A stretch of DNA of 37,881 bases from Gemmatimonadales bacterium (GTDB lineage: Bacteria > Gemmatimonadota > Glassbacteria > GWA2-58-10): NCBI GenBank assembly GCA_024278175.1, contig JAJRTS010000096.1:1-37881 (forward strand), in the 5' to 3' direction. This document shows positions 15,918 to 24,467 of this stretch, piece after piece (position 1 is the first letter of the stretch; every line of letters starts with the position of its first letter). The notes beneath the pieces were generated by a model. That model was not told the DNA's origin and made no database searches. It saw nothing but the letters and a program-made list of their open reading frames with translations. Made by a program: the position numbers and the translations under genes.

Positions 15918-18900
15918 TCAAAAATCCAGCCTGATTCCCAGCCTGACCTCGCGGGGGCGCATCCAGGAGCGGGGGTTATCCATCGCCGCCAGCAGGGCCG
16001 CCGTGCGTAGAGCGAACGTTTCCGAATACTCCACCAGCCCGTCTCCATCGATATCCCTGATCCGGGCCAGCAGCATCCGCTCGGCCGGGTCGGCGGAGAG
16101 TTCCGCGCGCCCGGCTTCGCGCGCCACCGTAACCGGCTCGGGAGGGGTGGTGAAGGAGGTCAGCGTATTTTCCAACTCACCGAGCAGGTATCTGTCCACG
16201 CCGGGCTGGCCGGTGGTGGGGTTGACCCTGCCGGAGCTGATATTGCGCTCGTTGAACAGGTTCATCACCTCCAGGAACACGCTCAGGCGGCGGTATTCGT
16301 CCAGCGGGAAGCGACGGGTGAGGCGCAGGTTGGCGAAACTTACGCTCCCGGTGCGGCTGTTGTTGTTCTCGCCGGTAAGCAGGTTGCCCTGCCGGTTTAC
16401 CACCGAGTAGGGTCTGCCGGAATGGAATTGCCAGGTCAGGAACGCATCGGTGCGGGCCAGGTACCTGTTGGCCCAGGTGCCGGCCAGGAAATCCGCCGGC
16501 AGGGTCAGCCGGGCCTGGAGGTTGAGCGAGTGGGTCTGGTCCGTGTCCGTGGGCGTTTTCCGGCTCGGCGGCTCGGGGTTTTTGTCGCGGCCGGTAACAG
16601 GGTCGCGGATAATCTGGCGGCCGAACGCGCGGGCGAACTCCTGCGGGTCGCTGGCGGTGGAGCGGGCGAACGTGAGCGAGTAGCTGGCGCTTACCGACCA
16701 GAGGCCCTTGTGACGGCGGCTGAAACTGAGGTCGAAGCCCTTGACGTTGCCGTGATCTCCATTGGTGGCCACGAACAGGTTCTTGCCGAAACGGGTACTG
16801 GCGCGGCCGGTGTCGCCCGCCAGGTCGAGCAACTGGGCGGGAGTCAGCCAGCGGTAGGCGATATTGCCGGTGATATCCTTGTTGTAGCCGACGAAGTCGA
16901 GCACGATATCCTCGGTGAGCAGAGTTGTCAACCCAGCCTCGAACGCGGTGGTACGGGGGATATCAAGCCGGCCGTTGCCGAAATAGTTATTGATATTGTC
17001 GCTGGCCAGGTCCTGCTGGACGTCGCGGGAGAGCAGGCTGTAGTAGTCGCTGAACGACGGGACCTGGGTGAACGTACCGTAGCTGAGCCGGAGCTGGCTC
17101 CTGTCGGTTACCGGGAAGCCGACCTCCACGCGCGGGCTGAGTTCGTTTTTCATCCCCGGCTGATAACGCGGGTCGCCGGGGAGCGCCTCGCCGGGCACGG
17201 AGGGGAAACTGACGGCCGGGTCGAACGCATCGAGCCGCAGGCCGGTATCGAGCACCAGGTCGCCCAGGTCCAGCCGGTTCTGCGCGTAGGCGGAATAGAG
17301 TTTCGGTTTTACGCGCCAGGCGTCCTGCAGCGGTCCGCCCACGTAAAAGAAGTGCCTGTTGTCGATCTCCATGCGCTGCATTTCCACGCCGGTCTTGAAA
17401 CGCACGTAGCGGTGAAGCTGGCCGTCGTAGTCGCCCTTGACTGTCAGGCGGTTTTCCTTGTCGTTGATCAGGCGCAACGGCAGGCCGCTCTCGTTAAAGA
17501 GCAGCAGGGGGTTGGCCGGGTTGCCCTGGCCGCGAAGGCCGGGCAGGGGAGTGAACGTGCTGGCGAACGGATTGAGGAAACCGCTGTTGTAGACCGGGTA
17601 GCTGGAGCCGTCGGGCTCCAGGCCCTCGGAGGCCCGGTAAATCTGGCTCAACCCGGTGCGGTTCTCGTCGATAAACACCAGGTCTCCGAAGCCGAAACCG
17701 CCGATTGTGGAGCGCTCGTAGCTGCTTGCCGCCAGAGCGCCGCCGTGCTGGTTGTTACTGTAAAAACTGGCCCTGAGGATCAGGTTGCTGCTTCTTTGTG
17801 CGCTTTGGGCCAGGTTGATATCCGCCCCCACAATCGTGTTGGAGGTCCGCACACGCTCGGCCGGGTTGCGCCTGGCCGGGGCGTTGAAAATGTTTTCGTG
17901 CTGGTAGTAGATCCGCTGGTTGCGACTGGTCGTGTAGTTGGCCAGCAGTTTGAGCCGGTCGGAGGCGTACCAGGTAAACTTGCCGGTAAGCGAGTAGATA
18001 TCCCCGCTGTTGCCCGGTAGGCGGGCCGGGTTGGGTTGGCTGAACACGCCGCTGCTGTTGAGTTGGCGTCCATCCGGGCCAAACTGATCGCCGGGGGTGA
18101 GCGTGCGCACCTCCGGCAGACCGTCGCCGTTTCCGTCGCTCCAGAGGACATTGGCGAACGAGTAGCGGTCCAGCCGCTGGATGCCGGGCTGCGCGGAGTT
18201 GGCATCGAGTACGCCCACCTTGCGCGCGGCCAGCGAGGACTGATCGTAGAGGCCCAACTGGTCAAGATAGCCGTTGAGCCGTCCCAGGAAGCGCTGGTCG
18301 ATCCCGCGGAAGCCGCCGTCGCTTGCTCCCGGATCGCTATCGGCCATGCCGCTGAGTTCCGTGGAGAGAAACAGGCTGGAGAAGCGGGGCAGGCCCACCG
18401 GCACGCTCAACTCACCGGAAAGCTCGTTGTAGCCATAGTCGCCGGAGCGGGGCATGGCGCCGTCGGAGATGAGCTGCAGGGCCCCGCCCAGTTTGTCCGC
18501 GCCCTCGCGGCTGATGATGTTGATCACTCCGCTCTGGGCCTGGCCGTACTCGGCGTTGAACCCGCCGGTGATCACGTTGACTTCCTCGACACTGTTCTTG
18601 CCCACCACCAGCGGGCTGTTGTCGGAAGACACCTTGTCACTGAGGTAGGACTGCTCGGAATAGGCCCGCACCAGGATCCCGTCGATATAGACCGCTTCCT
18701 TGCCCAGCCGACCGCCGCGGATACTGAAGCGCCCGGCCTCGTCCTGCACCACTCCGGCTTTGTATGAGAGCGCCTCGTTCAGCGTGTTGACCGGCATGTT
18801 CCCGCTGAAATCGCTTGGCAGGCGCTGCTTGGTCTGGACGTTGTCGCGGGGCACCATCGGTTCCGGGTCGGCCTCGATCACCAGTATTTCGAGCTGGATA

Positions 18901-19223
18901 ATGGCCATCTGCATGGCGGCGTTAACGCGGGCGGTATTACCGGCCATCACCTGTACTCCCTCGACCATCGCCGGGGTGTAGCCGGTGAAGTTGAAGCGTA
19001 CCGAGCGGGTGCCGGGCGGAACGTTGAGAATGAAATAATAGCCTTCGGAGTTGGTGATATTGCCCAGCGTGGTGCCCTGGACGCTGACCTGCGCGCCAGC
19101 CATCGGAGCGCCGGTCTCCCCGTCGGTGACAACGCCCTCGATCTTGCCGGTGCTCTGGGCAAGAGCGGTGGAGCAGGCAAGCAGGACAGGCATGATCGTG
19201 GTCAGCAGGCGTCTGGGGATCAT
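15918..19223 (-). CDS. TonB-dependent outer-membrane receptor with carboxypeptidase-regulatory-like domain
   Basis: An 1101-residue receptor. Order: signal peptide (MIPRRLLTTIMPVLLACSTALAQ); an N-terminal carboxypeptidase D regulatory-like domain (GKIEGVVTDGETGAPMAGAQVSV to VRFNFTGYTPAMVEGVQV); a plug with NTLNEALSYKAGVVQDEAGRFSIRGGR and NSVEEVNVITGGFNAEYGQAQSGVINI; then a long 22-strand-type barrel ending REVRLGIRLDF. It should import a large or chelated ligand using TonB-ExbBD energy; the TonB system is encoded directly upstream. A canonical EF-hand loop (DIDGDGLVEYSE, residues 1057-1068, bases 16020-16055) precedes the last strand, which is unusual. ATG 19223 is chosen over the frame start at 19325 because the promoter at 19278-19306 and the signal peptide fit it. 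Substrate unknown. Confidence 0.9.
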   Translation of the reverse strand: MIPRRLLTTIMPVLLACSTALAQSTGKIEGVVTDGETGAPMAGAQVSVQGTTLGNITNSEGYYFILNVPPGTRSVRFNFTGYTPAMVEGVQVMAGNTARVNAAMQMAIIQLEILVIEADPEPMVPRDNVQTKQRLPSDFSGNMPVNTLNEALSYKAGVVQDEAGRFSIRGGRLGKEAVYIDGILVRAYSEQSYLSDKVSSDNSPLVVGKNSVEEVNVITGGFNAEYGQAQSGVINIISREGADKLGGALQLISDGAMPRSGDYGYNELSGELSVPVGLPRFSSLFLSTELSGMADSDPGASDGGFRGIDQRFLGRLNGYLDQLGLYDQSSLAARKVGVLDANSAQPGIQRLDRYSFANVLWSDGNGDGLPEVRTLTPGDQFGPDGRQLNSSGVFSQPNPARLPGNSGDIYSLTGKFTWYASDRLKLLANYTTSRNQRIYYQHENIFNAPARRNPAERVRTSNTIVGADINLAQSAQRSSNLILRASFYSNNQHGGALAASSYERSTIGGFGFGDLVFIDENRTGLSQIYRASEGLEPDGSSYPVYNSGFLNPFASTFTPLPGLRGQGNPANPLLLFNESGLPLRLINDKENRLTVKGDYDGQLHRYVRFKTGVEMQRMEIDNRHFFYVGGPLQDAWRVKPKLYSAYAQNRLDLGDLVLDTGLRLDAFDPAVSFPSVPGEALPGDPRYQPGMKNELSPRVEVGFPVTDRSQLRLSYGTFTQVPSFSDYYSLLSRDVQQDLASDNINNYFGNGRLDIPRTTAFEAGLTTLLTEDIVLDFVGYNKDITGNIAYRWLTPAQLLDLAGDTGRASTRFGKNLFVATNGDHGNVKGFDLSFSRRHKGLWSVSASYSLTFARSTASDPQEFARAFGRQIIRDPVTGRDKNPEPPSRKTPTDTDQTHSLNLQARLTLPADFLAGTWANRYLARTDAFLTWQFHSGRPYSVVNRQGNLLTGENNNSRTGSVSFANLRLTRRFPLDEYRRLSVFLEVMNLFNERNISSGRVNPTTGQPGVDRYLLGELENTLTSFTTPPEPVTVAREAGRAELSADPAERMLLARIRDIDGDGLVEYSETFALRTAALLAAMDNPRSWMRPREVRLGIRLDF

Positions 19224-19277
19224 CGGAGCTTTCTGAACAATTAGAAACGCCGGATAACTGGAACAGAGCGTAGAAAT

Positions 19278-19306
19278 ATTGTATGCACGGCGCGCTTTAG
19301 TGTCAA
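19278..19306 (-). promoter_or_regulatory. Strong sigma-70-type promoter of the TonB-dependent receptor
   Basis: On the minus strand TTGACA (19306-19301), a 17-bp spacer and TACAAT (19283-19278) make a 6/6 and 5/6 consensus pair. The expected transcript start near 19271 leaves a leader of about 48 nt before ATG 19223. This decides against the longer reading frame start at 19325, which lies upstream of the promoter. Confidence 0.75.
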
Positions 19307-19428
19307 GCCTGGCACTCTGCTGCAACCGGATGCCGTTTCATAAATATTAGGAACAGGGGTTGCGGACAAGTCAGATCCCGCTTGGGGGGTGACGGGAGGG
19401 CGGGAGGGGGAAAAGCGCCCCGTTAGGG

Positions 19429-19463
19429 AAAAAAAGCGCCCCGCAGTTGCGGAGCGCTTTTTC
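19429..19463 (-). terminator. Rho-independent terminator after tonB
   Basis: GCGCcCCGC (19436-19444) pairs with GCGGaGCGC (19449-19457) around AGTT, with one internal mismatch, flanked by A-tract and T-tract on the two sides, so it can work in both directions. It closes the exbB-exbD-exbD-tonB operon 29 nt past the tonB stop and isolates it from the receptor promoter. The sequence AAAAGCGCCCCG is also repeated just beyond it at about 19411-19422. Confidence 0.85.
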
Positions 19464-19491
19464 TTGCGAATTGCTATCAGCCGCCCAGGTA

Positions 19492-20187
19492 CTAGCGCGA
19501 TTTCCACTGCACAGGCACCCGCACCCGCACCCGCACCGGTTCGCCACGGTTGAGCGCCGGGTGGAACTTGATTTTTTTGGCCCACTCCACCGCGATCTTA
19601 TCCAACTCGGGATAACCCGAGGAGGTGGCGATAGAGGTACGGTCTTGATCCACACTGCCGTTTTTGAGCACGTAGAAGTCAATCAGCGTGGTCACGTCGA
19701 CCCTGGCCCTGGCAATATAGGCGGGCATCTTGGGCTGAGGCGGCACGGTCTTGAACTTCGGCATCATTTCGGCCACCATCAGGAATTTCTCGACATCATC
19801 TTCCTGTCCGACATCGGGCATTTCCGGGATCAGGTCGGGCGGCGGCGGCGTGGTTTCCTCGATAGTGATATCCTCGTCAATTTCCTCTTCAGCCATCTGA
19901 GGGATGCTGGGCTTTGCCAGCGTTTTGGGTGGCGGTGGAATCACTACCTCGGGGGGCAGGTCGATAGCTTCCATGCTGGTTTCCTGCTGCATGCTGATGT
20001 CGGGATTGATCGCGGGCATCCCCAGGATGAACGCGATATGGCCGATCAGGGAAATGATGATGGCTATCCCGGTGTATTTGCCGTATTTCTGCTTGAAAAG
20101 AAAATTGGCGCTATGGCTCAACGATGCCGCTGTTACCTCGAATTTTGCGACACCCAGATCAGGCGTCTGCTGGTTGTTTTTCGTCAT
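19492..20187 (-). CDS. tonB: TonB energy transducer
   Basis: A 231-residue TonB-family protein. It has a cytoplasmic N-terminus, one inner-membrane helix (about 40-58, YTGIAIIISLIGHIAFILGM), a proline-rich periplasmic spacer (LPPEVVIPPPPKTLAKPSIP, TTPPPPDLIPEMPDV) and a C-terminal TonB domain (VDVTTLIDFYVLKNGSVDQ to IKFHPALNRGEPVRVRVRVPVQW). It transmits proton-motive energy from ExbB/ExbD to outer-membrane receptors. GGAGGG lies 5 nt before the ATG, and only 11 nt separate it from exbD, so it is the last gene of the operon. The receptor encoded next is a probable client. Confidence 0.92.
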   Translation of the reverse strand: MTKNNQQTPDLGVAKFEVTAASLSHSANFLFKQKYGKYTGIAIIISLIGHIAFILGMPAINPDISMQQETSMEAIDLPPEVVIPPPPKTLAKPSIPQMAEEEIDEDITIEETTPPPPDLIPEMPDVGQEDDVEKFLMVAEMMPKFKTVPPQPKMPAYIARARVDVTTLIDFYVLKNGSVDQDRTSIATSSGYPELDKIAVEWAKKIKFHPALNRGEPVRVRVRVPVQWKSR

Positions 20188-20198
20188 AAAATCCCTCC

Positions 20199-20705
20199 TT
20201 AACGGGACAGATCGAGGGCTTCTTTTTCGAGGTTCGTGGAGAACATTACCTGCACCGTGTTTGCCGCTTTGAGTATCTCCAGTACACGGTCGATCTTGTT
20301 GTACGGGATATTCTTGTCGGCGCGGAAGGCGATGAGTAACTTGCCCTTACGCTCGGTATACTCCTGGCGCAGTTTCTCGACCAACGCGTTGGTCTTGCCG
20401 CCGTCCATCGGGTTATAAGCCACATCGTCCACATAAACCCAGCCTTCCTCGTTGATACCGGGTGTGGAAGCGTCGTCCTGGTTGACCCAGACGTGGACGA
20501 TATTTTTGTTCTTGAACTCGGTCTTCTTAAGGGCCTCGGCTTCCGGCCACGCGATCTTCAATGGTTTTTCCTTGCGGAACACGGTGGTAACCATGAAGAA
20601 GATCAGCAGCAGGAAGGCGATATCGGCCATTGAAGATGTAGGGATAGTTTCCTGAACGCGAGACTTCCGCTTCAGCGAACCTTTCTTTTTTGCTTCAACC
20701 GACAA
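20199..20705 (-). CDS. exbD: ExbD/TolR-family biopolymer transport protein (first ExbD, longer form)
   Basis: A 168-residue inner-membrane protein with a basic N-terminus, one transmembrane helix starting SSMADIAFLLLIFFMVTTVF that carries the conserved proton-channel Asp in the MADIAF motif, and a periplasmic domain ending near YNKIDRVLEILKAANTVQVMF. It is longer than usual because of an insert around VNQDDASTPGINEEGWVYVDD. The start is TTG at 20705, supported by AAAGGAG about 7 nt upstream and the absence of any other start before the helix. It forms the motor with ExbB and, probably, the second ExbD. Confidence 0.9.
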   Translation of the reverse strand: MSVEAKKKGSLKRKSRVQETIPTSSMADIAFLLLIFFMVTTVFRKEKPLKIAWPEAEALKKTEFKNKNIVHVWVNQDDASTPGINEEGWVYVDDVAYNPMDGGKTNALVEKLRQEYTERKGKLLIAFRADKNIPYNKIDRVLEILKAANTVQVMFSTNLEKEALDLSR

Positions 20706-20775
20706 AATATGCTCCTTTCAACAGAAGCTCTAATCTCTAACGTCAAGTCAATGCCGAGCAGGGATTGCCGGGACG

Positions 20776-21195
20776 CTACTTGAGCATCTGCAGGCTGATT
20801 CGGCTGGCCTCGGCTTGCTGCAACTCGTCGAGCACCTGGACCATCTGGTCGTAGGTAGCGTCGGGGTTGGTTTTTACCGCAGCAATGATTTTCGGGTTCA
20901 GCGCAATTTCCTGACGCATGCGCTCGGCAAGCCCGTCCACCGGAATCGGCTGCTCTTCAGGGTTTTTACCCTTTTTGAGCGTGATTCGTCCGTCGGGGTT
21001 GACGATGATATGCAGCATGTTCTTCTGGCTGACCTGTATTTCCTGGGCCTTGGATTCGGGCAACAGCAGTTCGAGTCCCTTCTCCTCGTTGAACACCGTG
21101 GTGGTGAGGAAGAAGACCAGCAGCAGGAAAGCTATATCAGCCATCGATGCGTTAGGAATTTCAGCATCTACCTTGTTTTTCCTCTTAATCAGCAT
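20776..21195 (-). CDS. exbD: ExbD/TolR-family biopolymer transport protein (second ExbD)
   Basis: A 139-residue ExbD with N-terminus MLIKRKNKVDAEIPNASMAD, a transmembrane helix containing the conserved Asp (ASMADIAFLLLVFFLTTTVF), and a periplasmic domain ending DATYDQMVQVLDELQQAEAS. GGAG precedes ATG 21195. It lies between exbB (110 nt upstream) and the longer exbD (70 nt downstream). Two adjacent exbD paralogues in an exbB-exbD-exbD-tonB order are seen in FCB bacteria and suggest a heteromeric ExbD dimer; that is inference. Confidence 0.91.
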   Translation of the reverse strand: MLIKRKNKVDAEIPNASMADIAFLLLVFFLTTTVFNEEKGLELLLPESKAQEIQVSQKNMLHIIVNPDGRITLKKGKNPEEQPIPVDGLAERMRQEIALNPKIIAAVKTNPDATYDQMVQVLDELQQAEASRISLQMLK

Positions 21196-21305
21196 CTAAA
21201 CCGCTCTCCGGTTTTTTCGGGAGACATGTCAGAAATAACCCGACCGGATTATTAGCAGAGTTATCCGGCCGGAGTTGCTTGCTTTAACACCGTGCACAAC
21301 TGAAA

Positions 21306-21995
21306 TCAGGCGTCAGCAGCGGTTTTATTCCGAGCATCTTCCAGATCCATAACGGCTTCGACGATCAACTGCGAGCTTTCTTCCATGTCGAGGATCATCT
21401 TGTCGATACGGGTCACGAAATAGTTATGGGCGATCTGGATCGGGATAGCGATTGCCAGACCGGCGGCTGTGGTGATCAGTGCTTCCTTGATACCACCGGC
21501 CACGGCCTGGGGGCTGACCTCACCGAGTTTCTCAATCGAGGCGAACGCGTTGATCATACCGGTAACCGTACCCAGGAAACCGAACATCGGGGCCACGTTA
21601 CTCAGGGTGGCAAGCACCACGATACCGCGCTCCAGGAAAGCAAGCTCGATCGTGCCGGTGTTCTCGATAGCCTTGAGCACGCGCTCACTGCCCTCGCGGA
21701 CCTTACGCAGACCGGAAAGCAGAATAGCGGCAACGGGGCCGGTCGTGTTTTCGCACAATTCCACAGCGGCCTGCATGTCCTTCTCTTCCATGAAGCTGTT
21801 AATCTGGCTGAGCAGCTTCTTGGTTTTGATCGAAGCCATGGTCAGGGTTATCGCTTTAACTATGATGGTCGCAAGCCCAATTATAGAGCAGATAGCCAGC
21901 GGGACCATCCAAATGCCGCCGTTCCATGTCAATTCGCCCAGCGGGGTGCTGAAAAACCACTGGCTGAAATCGTTGTAGATGAGCCAATTAATCAT
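21306..21995 (-). CDS. exbB: MotA/TolQ/ExbB proton channel family protein
   Basis: A 229-residue inner-membrane protein with three predicted helices (about 27-50, 115-150 and 163-188) and the family core VLATLSNVAPMFGFLGTVTGMINAF, followed by GGIKEALITTAAGLAIAIP. It forms the pentameric proton channel that drives ExbD and TonB. GGAGG lies 9 nt before ATG 21995. It is the first gene of the operon, with two candidate promoters upstream (22075-22103 and 22166-22194). A small inverted repeat (CCGGAT/ATCCGG, 21244-21268) lies between it and the next gene. Confidence 0.93.
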   Translation of the reverse strand: MINWLIYNDFSQWFFSTPLGELTWNGGIWMVPLAICSIIGLATIIVKAITLTMASIKTKKLLSQINSFMEEKDMQAAVELCENTTGPVAAILLSGLRKVREGSERVLKAIENTGTIELAFLERGIVVLATLSNVAPMFGFLGTVTGMINAFASIEKLGEVSPQAVAGGIKEALITTAAGLAIAIPIQIAHNYFVTRIDKMILDMEESSQLIVEAVMDLEDARNKTAADA

Positions 21996-22074
21996 AGATC
22001 AAAGACCTCCACTCGTAAATGAATAGTGAAAGAACAGCACCAATAAGTTTACATACTTTGCTAAGAGGAATCTC

Positions 22075-22103
22075 AAGTTACCCCGCCATTTAATGAAAGT
22101 CAA
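22075..22103 (-). promoter_or_regulatory. Candidate proximal promoter of the exbB operon
   Basis: On the minus strand TTGACT (22103-22098), a 17-bp spacer and TAACTT (22080-22075) face exbB. The -35 is 5/6 and the -10 is weak. Confidence 0.4.
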
Positions 22104-22165
22104 GTTTTTTTTGGGCAACATTTTAGGTGCCCCGCTGAGATATTATTGCCACCGGAAAACAAACT

Positions 22166-22194
22166 ATTATACACGTTTCGCCCGTTAAGAGCAA
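22166..22194 (-). promoter_or_regulatory. Candidate distal promoter of the exbB operon
   Basis: On the minus strand TTGCTC (22194-22189), a 17-bp spacer and a perfect TATAAT (22171-22166). It lies just past the ABC ATPase stop at 22215 and would give a leader of about 160 nt before exbB. Confidence 0.55.
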
Positions 22195-22214
22195 ACTGTT
22201 TTAAGCCTCCTGGG

Positions 22215-23213
22215 CTATATGCTATTAGTTGTAGCGGCGGCCTCGCGGCAGGCGCAATAATGACCCGGATAAATCTCCCGTAGCGGTGGACTTCCATCAA
22301 GGCAATTGCTCCCGGCCAGCGGGCAGCGCGCCGAAAAAGCACAACCGGCCGGCATTGACAAACCGGCGTGGCCACCTGTTTGTGCCCTCACGGATGCGTC
22401 CGGTCCGCCGCGCCAGGGTTCGGGGCGAAGGACCGATTCGAGCAGCAGGCGGGTGTAAGGGTGAGCCGGATGCTCGAATATCCGCTCCGTTGCGGCAAGC
22501 TCCACCAGGCGGCCACGGTACATCACGGCCACCCGGTCGCTCACCTGGCGCACAACAGCCAGGTCGTGGGAGATAAACAGCATCGCCATTGCCAGCCGGC
22601 GGCGAAGCTCCATCAGCAGCCGGAGAATCTGGCCCTGGATCGAGATGTCGAGCGCGCTCACCGGCTCGTCGGCCACCACGAAATCAGGCTCCACGCTGAT
22701 CGCGCGCGCGATAGCGATCCGCTGGCGCTGCCCGCCGGAAAACTCGTGAGGATAGCGCCCGGCATGCGCGCTCTCCAGTCCCACCGACTCCAGCAGTTCG
22801 CGGATCCTCTTTTCCAGCCCCGAGCCGGAGAGCTTCAGATGAATCCGCAATGGTTCGGCCAGGGTGCGGCGCACGCTGAAACGGGGGTTGAGCGAGCCGT
22901 AGGGGTCCTGGAACACTATCTGCATCCGTTTGCGCAGAGCGCGCAGGCCCCGCTCACCCAGCGCCTGGAGGTCTGCCCAGTCGAACTTCACCGAGCCGGA
23001 GCTCGGCGGTTCGAGCCCAAGCAACAGCCGGCCGGTGGTGCTCTTACCGCAGCCGGACTCACCCACCAGGGCCAGTGTCTCGCCGGGGGCCACGGCAAGG
23101 TTTATCCCGCCCACCGCGGCGACGTGCGTCCCCCGGGGGGCAGCGAAGCCTCCGGCGGCGTAGGTTTTCATCAGGCCCGTGCATTCCACCAGCGGTTTAG
23201 CCGCCGCTCTCAT
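22215..23213 (-). CDS. Oligopeptide/dipeptide ABC transporter ATPase (OppF/DppF type)
   Basis: A 332-residue ABC ATPase of the peptide/nickel importer family. It has Walker A GESGCGKST, the Q-loop in VFQDPYGSLNPRFS, signature FSGGQRQR, Walker B VVADEPVSALD, and the H-loop LFISHDLAVV. The C-terminal extension GCAFSARCPLAG to HYCAC is the cysteine-containing domain found at the end of oligopeptide ATPases. ATG 23213 follows GGGAGG by 5 nt and is preferred to the GTG at 23219. It overlaps the upstream ATPase gene by 17 nt. No permease or binding protein is nearby. Confidence 0.9.
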   Translation of the reverse strand: MRAAAKPLVECTGLMKTYAAGGFAAPRGTHVAAVGGINLAVAPGETLALVGESGCGKSTTGRLLLGLEPPSSGSVKFDWADLQALGERGLRALRKRMQIVFQDPYGSLNPRFSVRRTLAEPLRIHLKLSGSGLEKRIRELLESVGLESAHAGRYPHEFSGGQRQRIAIARAISVEPDFVVADEPVSALDISIQGQILRLLMELRRRLAMAMLFISHDLAVVRQVSDRVAVMYRGRLVELAATERIFEHPAHPYTRLLLESVLRPEPWRGGPDASVRAQTGGHAGLSMPAGCAFSARCPLAGSNCLDGSPPLREIYPGHYCACREAAATTNSI

Positions 23214-24219
23214 CGCCACCTCCCACCCGGTTTTTCAGTCCCCCGGCCAGGTGGCAACGCACGAGCCGTCCACCGTGGCCGATGGCCTTCAGCCGCTGGG
23301 GCAGCTCGCAACCCCCGGCAGCCCGGGCGCAACGGTCGATAAACCGGCAGCCGGTCGGCCAGTGTCCGGGCCGCGGAACATTGCCGGGTATGGTCGGGGG
23401 CCGGCTGTGTACTCGCTCAAGGCTGGGGAGGCACTCGATCAGGGCGCGGGAATAGGGGTGCGCGGGAGCTGAAAACAACTCTTCGACCGTGGAGCACTCC
23501 ACGATCTGTCCGGCGTACATCATCAGCACACGGTCGGCCAGGCGCGCCACCACGGCCAGGTTGTGGGTGATCAGCAGCAGTGAGAGCCCGCGCTGCCGGG
23601 CCAGCCGGGCCAGCAGGTCCACGATCTGGCGCTGGACAGTAACGTCCAGGGCCGTTGTCGGCTCATCGGCGATCAGCAATTTTGGCTCCGTGGAGAGGGC
23701 CATGGCGATAAACGCCCGCTGGCGCTGGCCTCCGCTGAGCTGATGGGGATAGGAGCCGAACACCCGTGCGGCCTCCTCCAGGCCCGCCTCGCCAAGGCAG
23801 CGCATGGCCAGTTTGGTTGCAGCGGCGCGGGAGAATTTGCGATGGGCGCGGATAGTCTCCACAAGCTGGTCGCCGATTCTGAACAGGGGGTTGAAACTGG
23901 TGGTCGGATCCTGGAACACCATCGCCGCCTGGCCGCCGCGCAACCGCCTGAGATCGGAGCGACCCATCAGGTCTATCCGGCGGCCTTCGAATTCCATGCG
24001 GGCACAGTCGATCTTCTCCACGCCGGGAGGCAGGCTGCGCAGCAGGCTCAGCGCGGTCAGAGTTTTGCCGCAGCCGGATTCACCCACCAGGGCCACGCAT
24101 TCGCCGTGTCCGATCTGGAAATCGATACCATCCACCGCGCGGACTGCTCCGGCAAGCGTGACCGAGAGGTTTTCCACCCGAACCAGGACTGCGTTATCTG
24201 TGGCGGCAAGGACGGTCAT
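23197..24219 (-). CDS. Oligopeptide/dipeptide ABC transporter ATPase (OppD/DppD type)
   Basis: A 340-residue ABC ATPase, the usual partner of OppF/DppF. Walker A GESGCGKT is at 46-53, Q-loop in VFQDPTTSFNPLF, signature LSGGQRQR, Walker B LLIADEPTTALD, and H-loop LLITHNLA. The C-terminal GCRFIDRCARAAGGC and VRCH again match the cysteine-bearing peptide-transporter extension. The two ATPases would form a heterodimer energising a pair of permeases. Upstream lie a terminator and HU instead of permease genes, so the rest of the transporter must be encoded elsewhere or be lost. The substrate could be peptides or nickel chelates; sequence does not decide. Confidence 0.9.
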   Translation of the reverse strand: MTVLAATDNAVLVRVENLSVTLAGAVRAVDGIDFQIGHGECVALVGESGCGKTLTALSLLRSLPPGVEKIDCARMEFEGRRIDLMGRSDLRRLRGGQAAMVFQDPTTSFNPLFRIGDQLVETIRAHRKFSRAAATKLAMRCLGEAGLEEAARVFGSYPHQLSGGQRQRAFIAMALSTEPKLLIADEPTTALDVTVQRQIVDLLARLARQRGLSLLLITHNLAVVARLADRVLMMYAGQIVECSTVEELFSAPAHPYSRALIECLPSLERVHSRPPTIPGNVPRPGHWPTGCRFIDRCARAAGGCELPQRLKAIGHGGRLVRCHLAGGLKNRVGGGDESGG

Positions 24220-24393
24220 AACAGGGGCCGGTTCAGGTTTAAAGGCGCCGTGCGCTATGGAAGGAGCTTTTTATTCCAATGGAACTATAATAAGACACGA
24301 CCGGCGAGTCCGCCACAAGTTCAACAGCGTGGCGCGGCCACCGGGGCCTTGTCGCCGCCGTTGGGCGGCTTGCTCCGGGGAGGAAGGGAAACG

Positions 24394-24426
24394 AAAAACG
24401 GCGTGAACTGGTAGTCCACGCCGTTT
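24394..24426 (-). terminator. Rho-independent terminator of the HU gene
   Basis: ACGGCGTG (24398-24405) pairs perfectly with CACGCCGT (24417-24424) around an 11-nt loop. On the minus strand it is followed by a T run (24398-24394). It lies 42 nt past the HU stop and separates HU from the ABC ATPase pair. Confidence 0.87.
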
Positions 24427-24467
24427 AATGATCATCTCTGATGTAGCTTTCAATGCCTGATGGCCTC

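Noticed and set aside
19381-19440. Direct repeat of AAAAGCGCCCCG next to the tonB terminator as a possible CRISPR or iteron
   Set aside because: Only two units, one of them part of the terminator stem; simple local duplication is enough.
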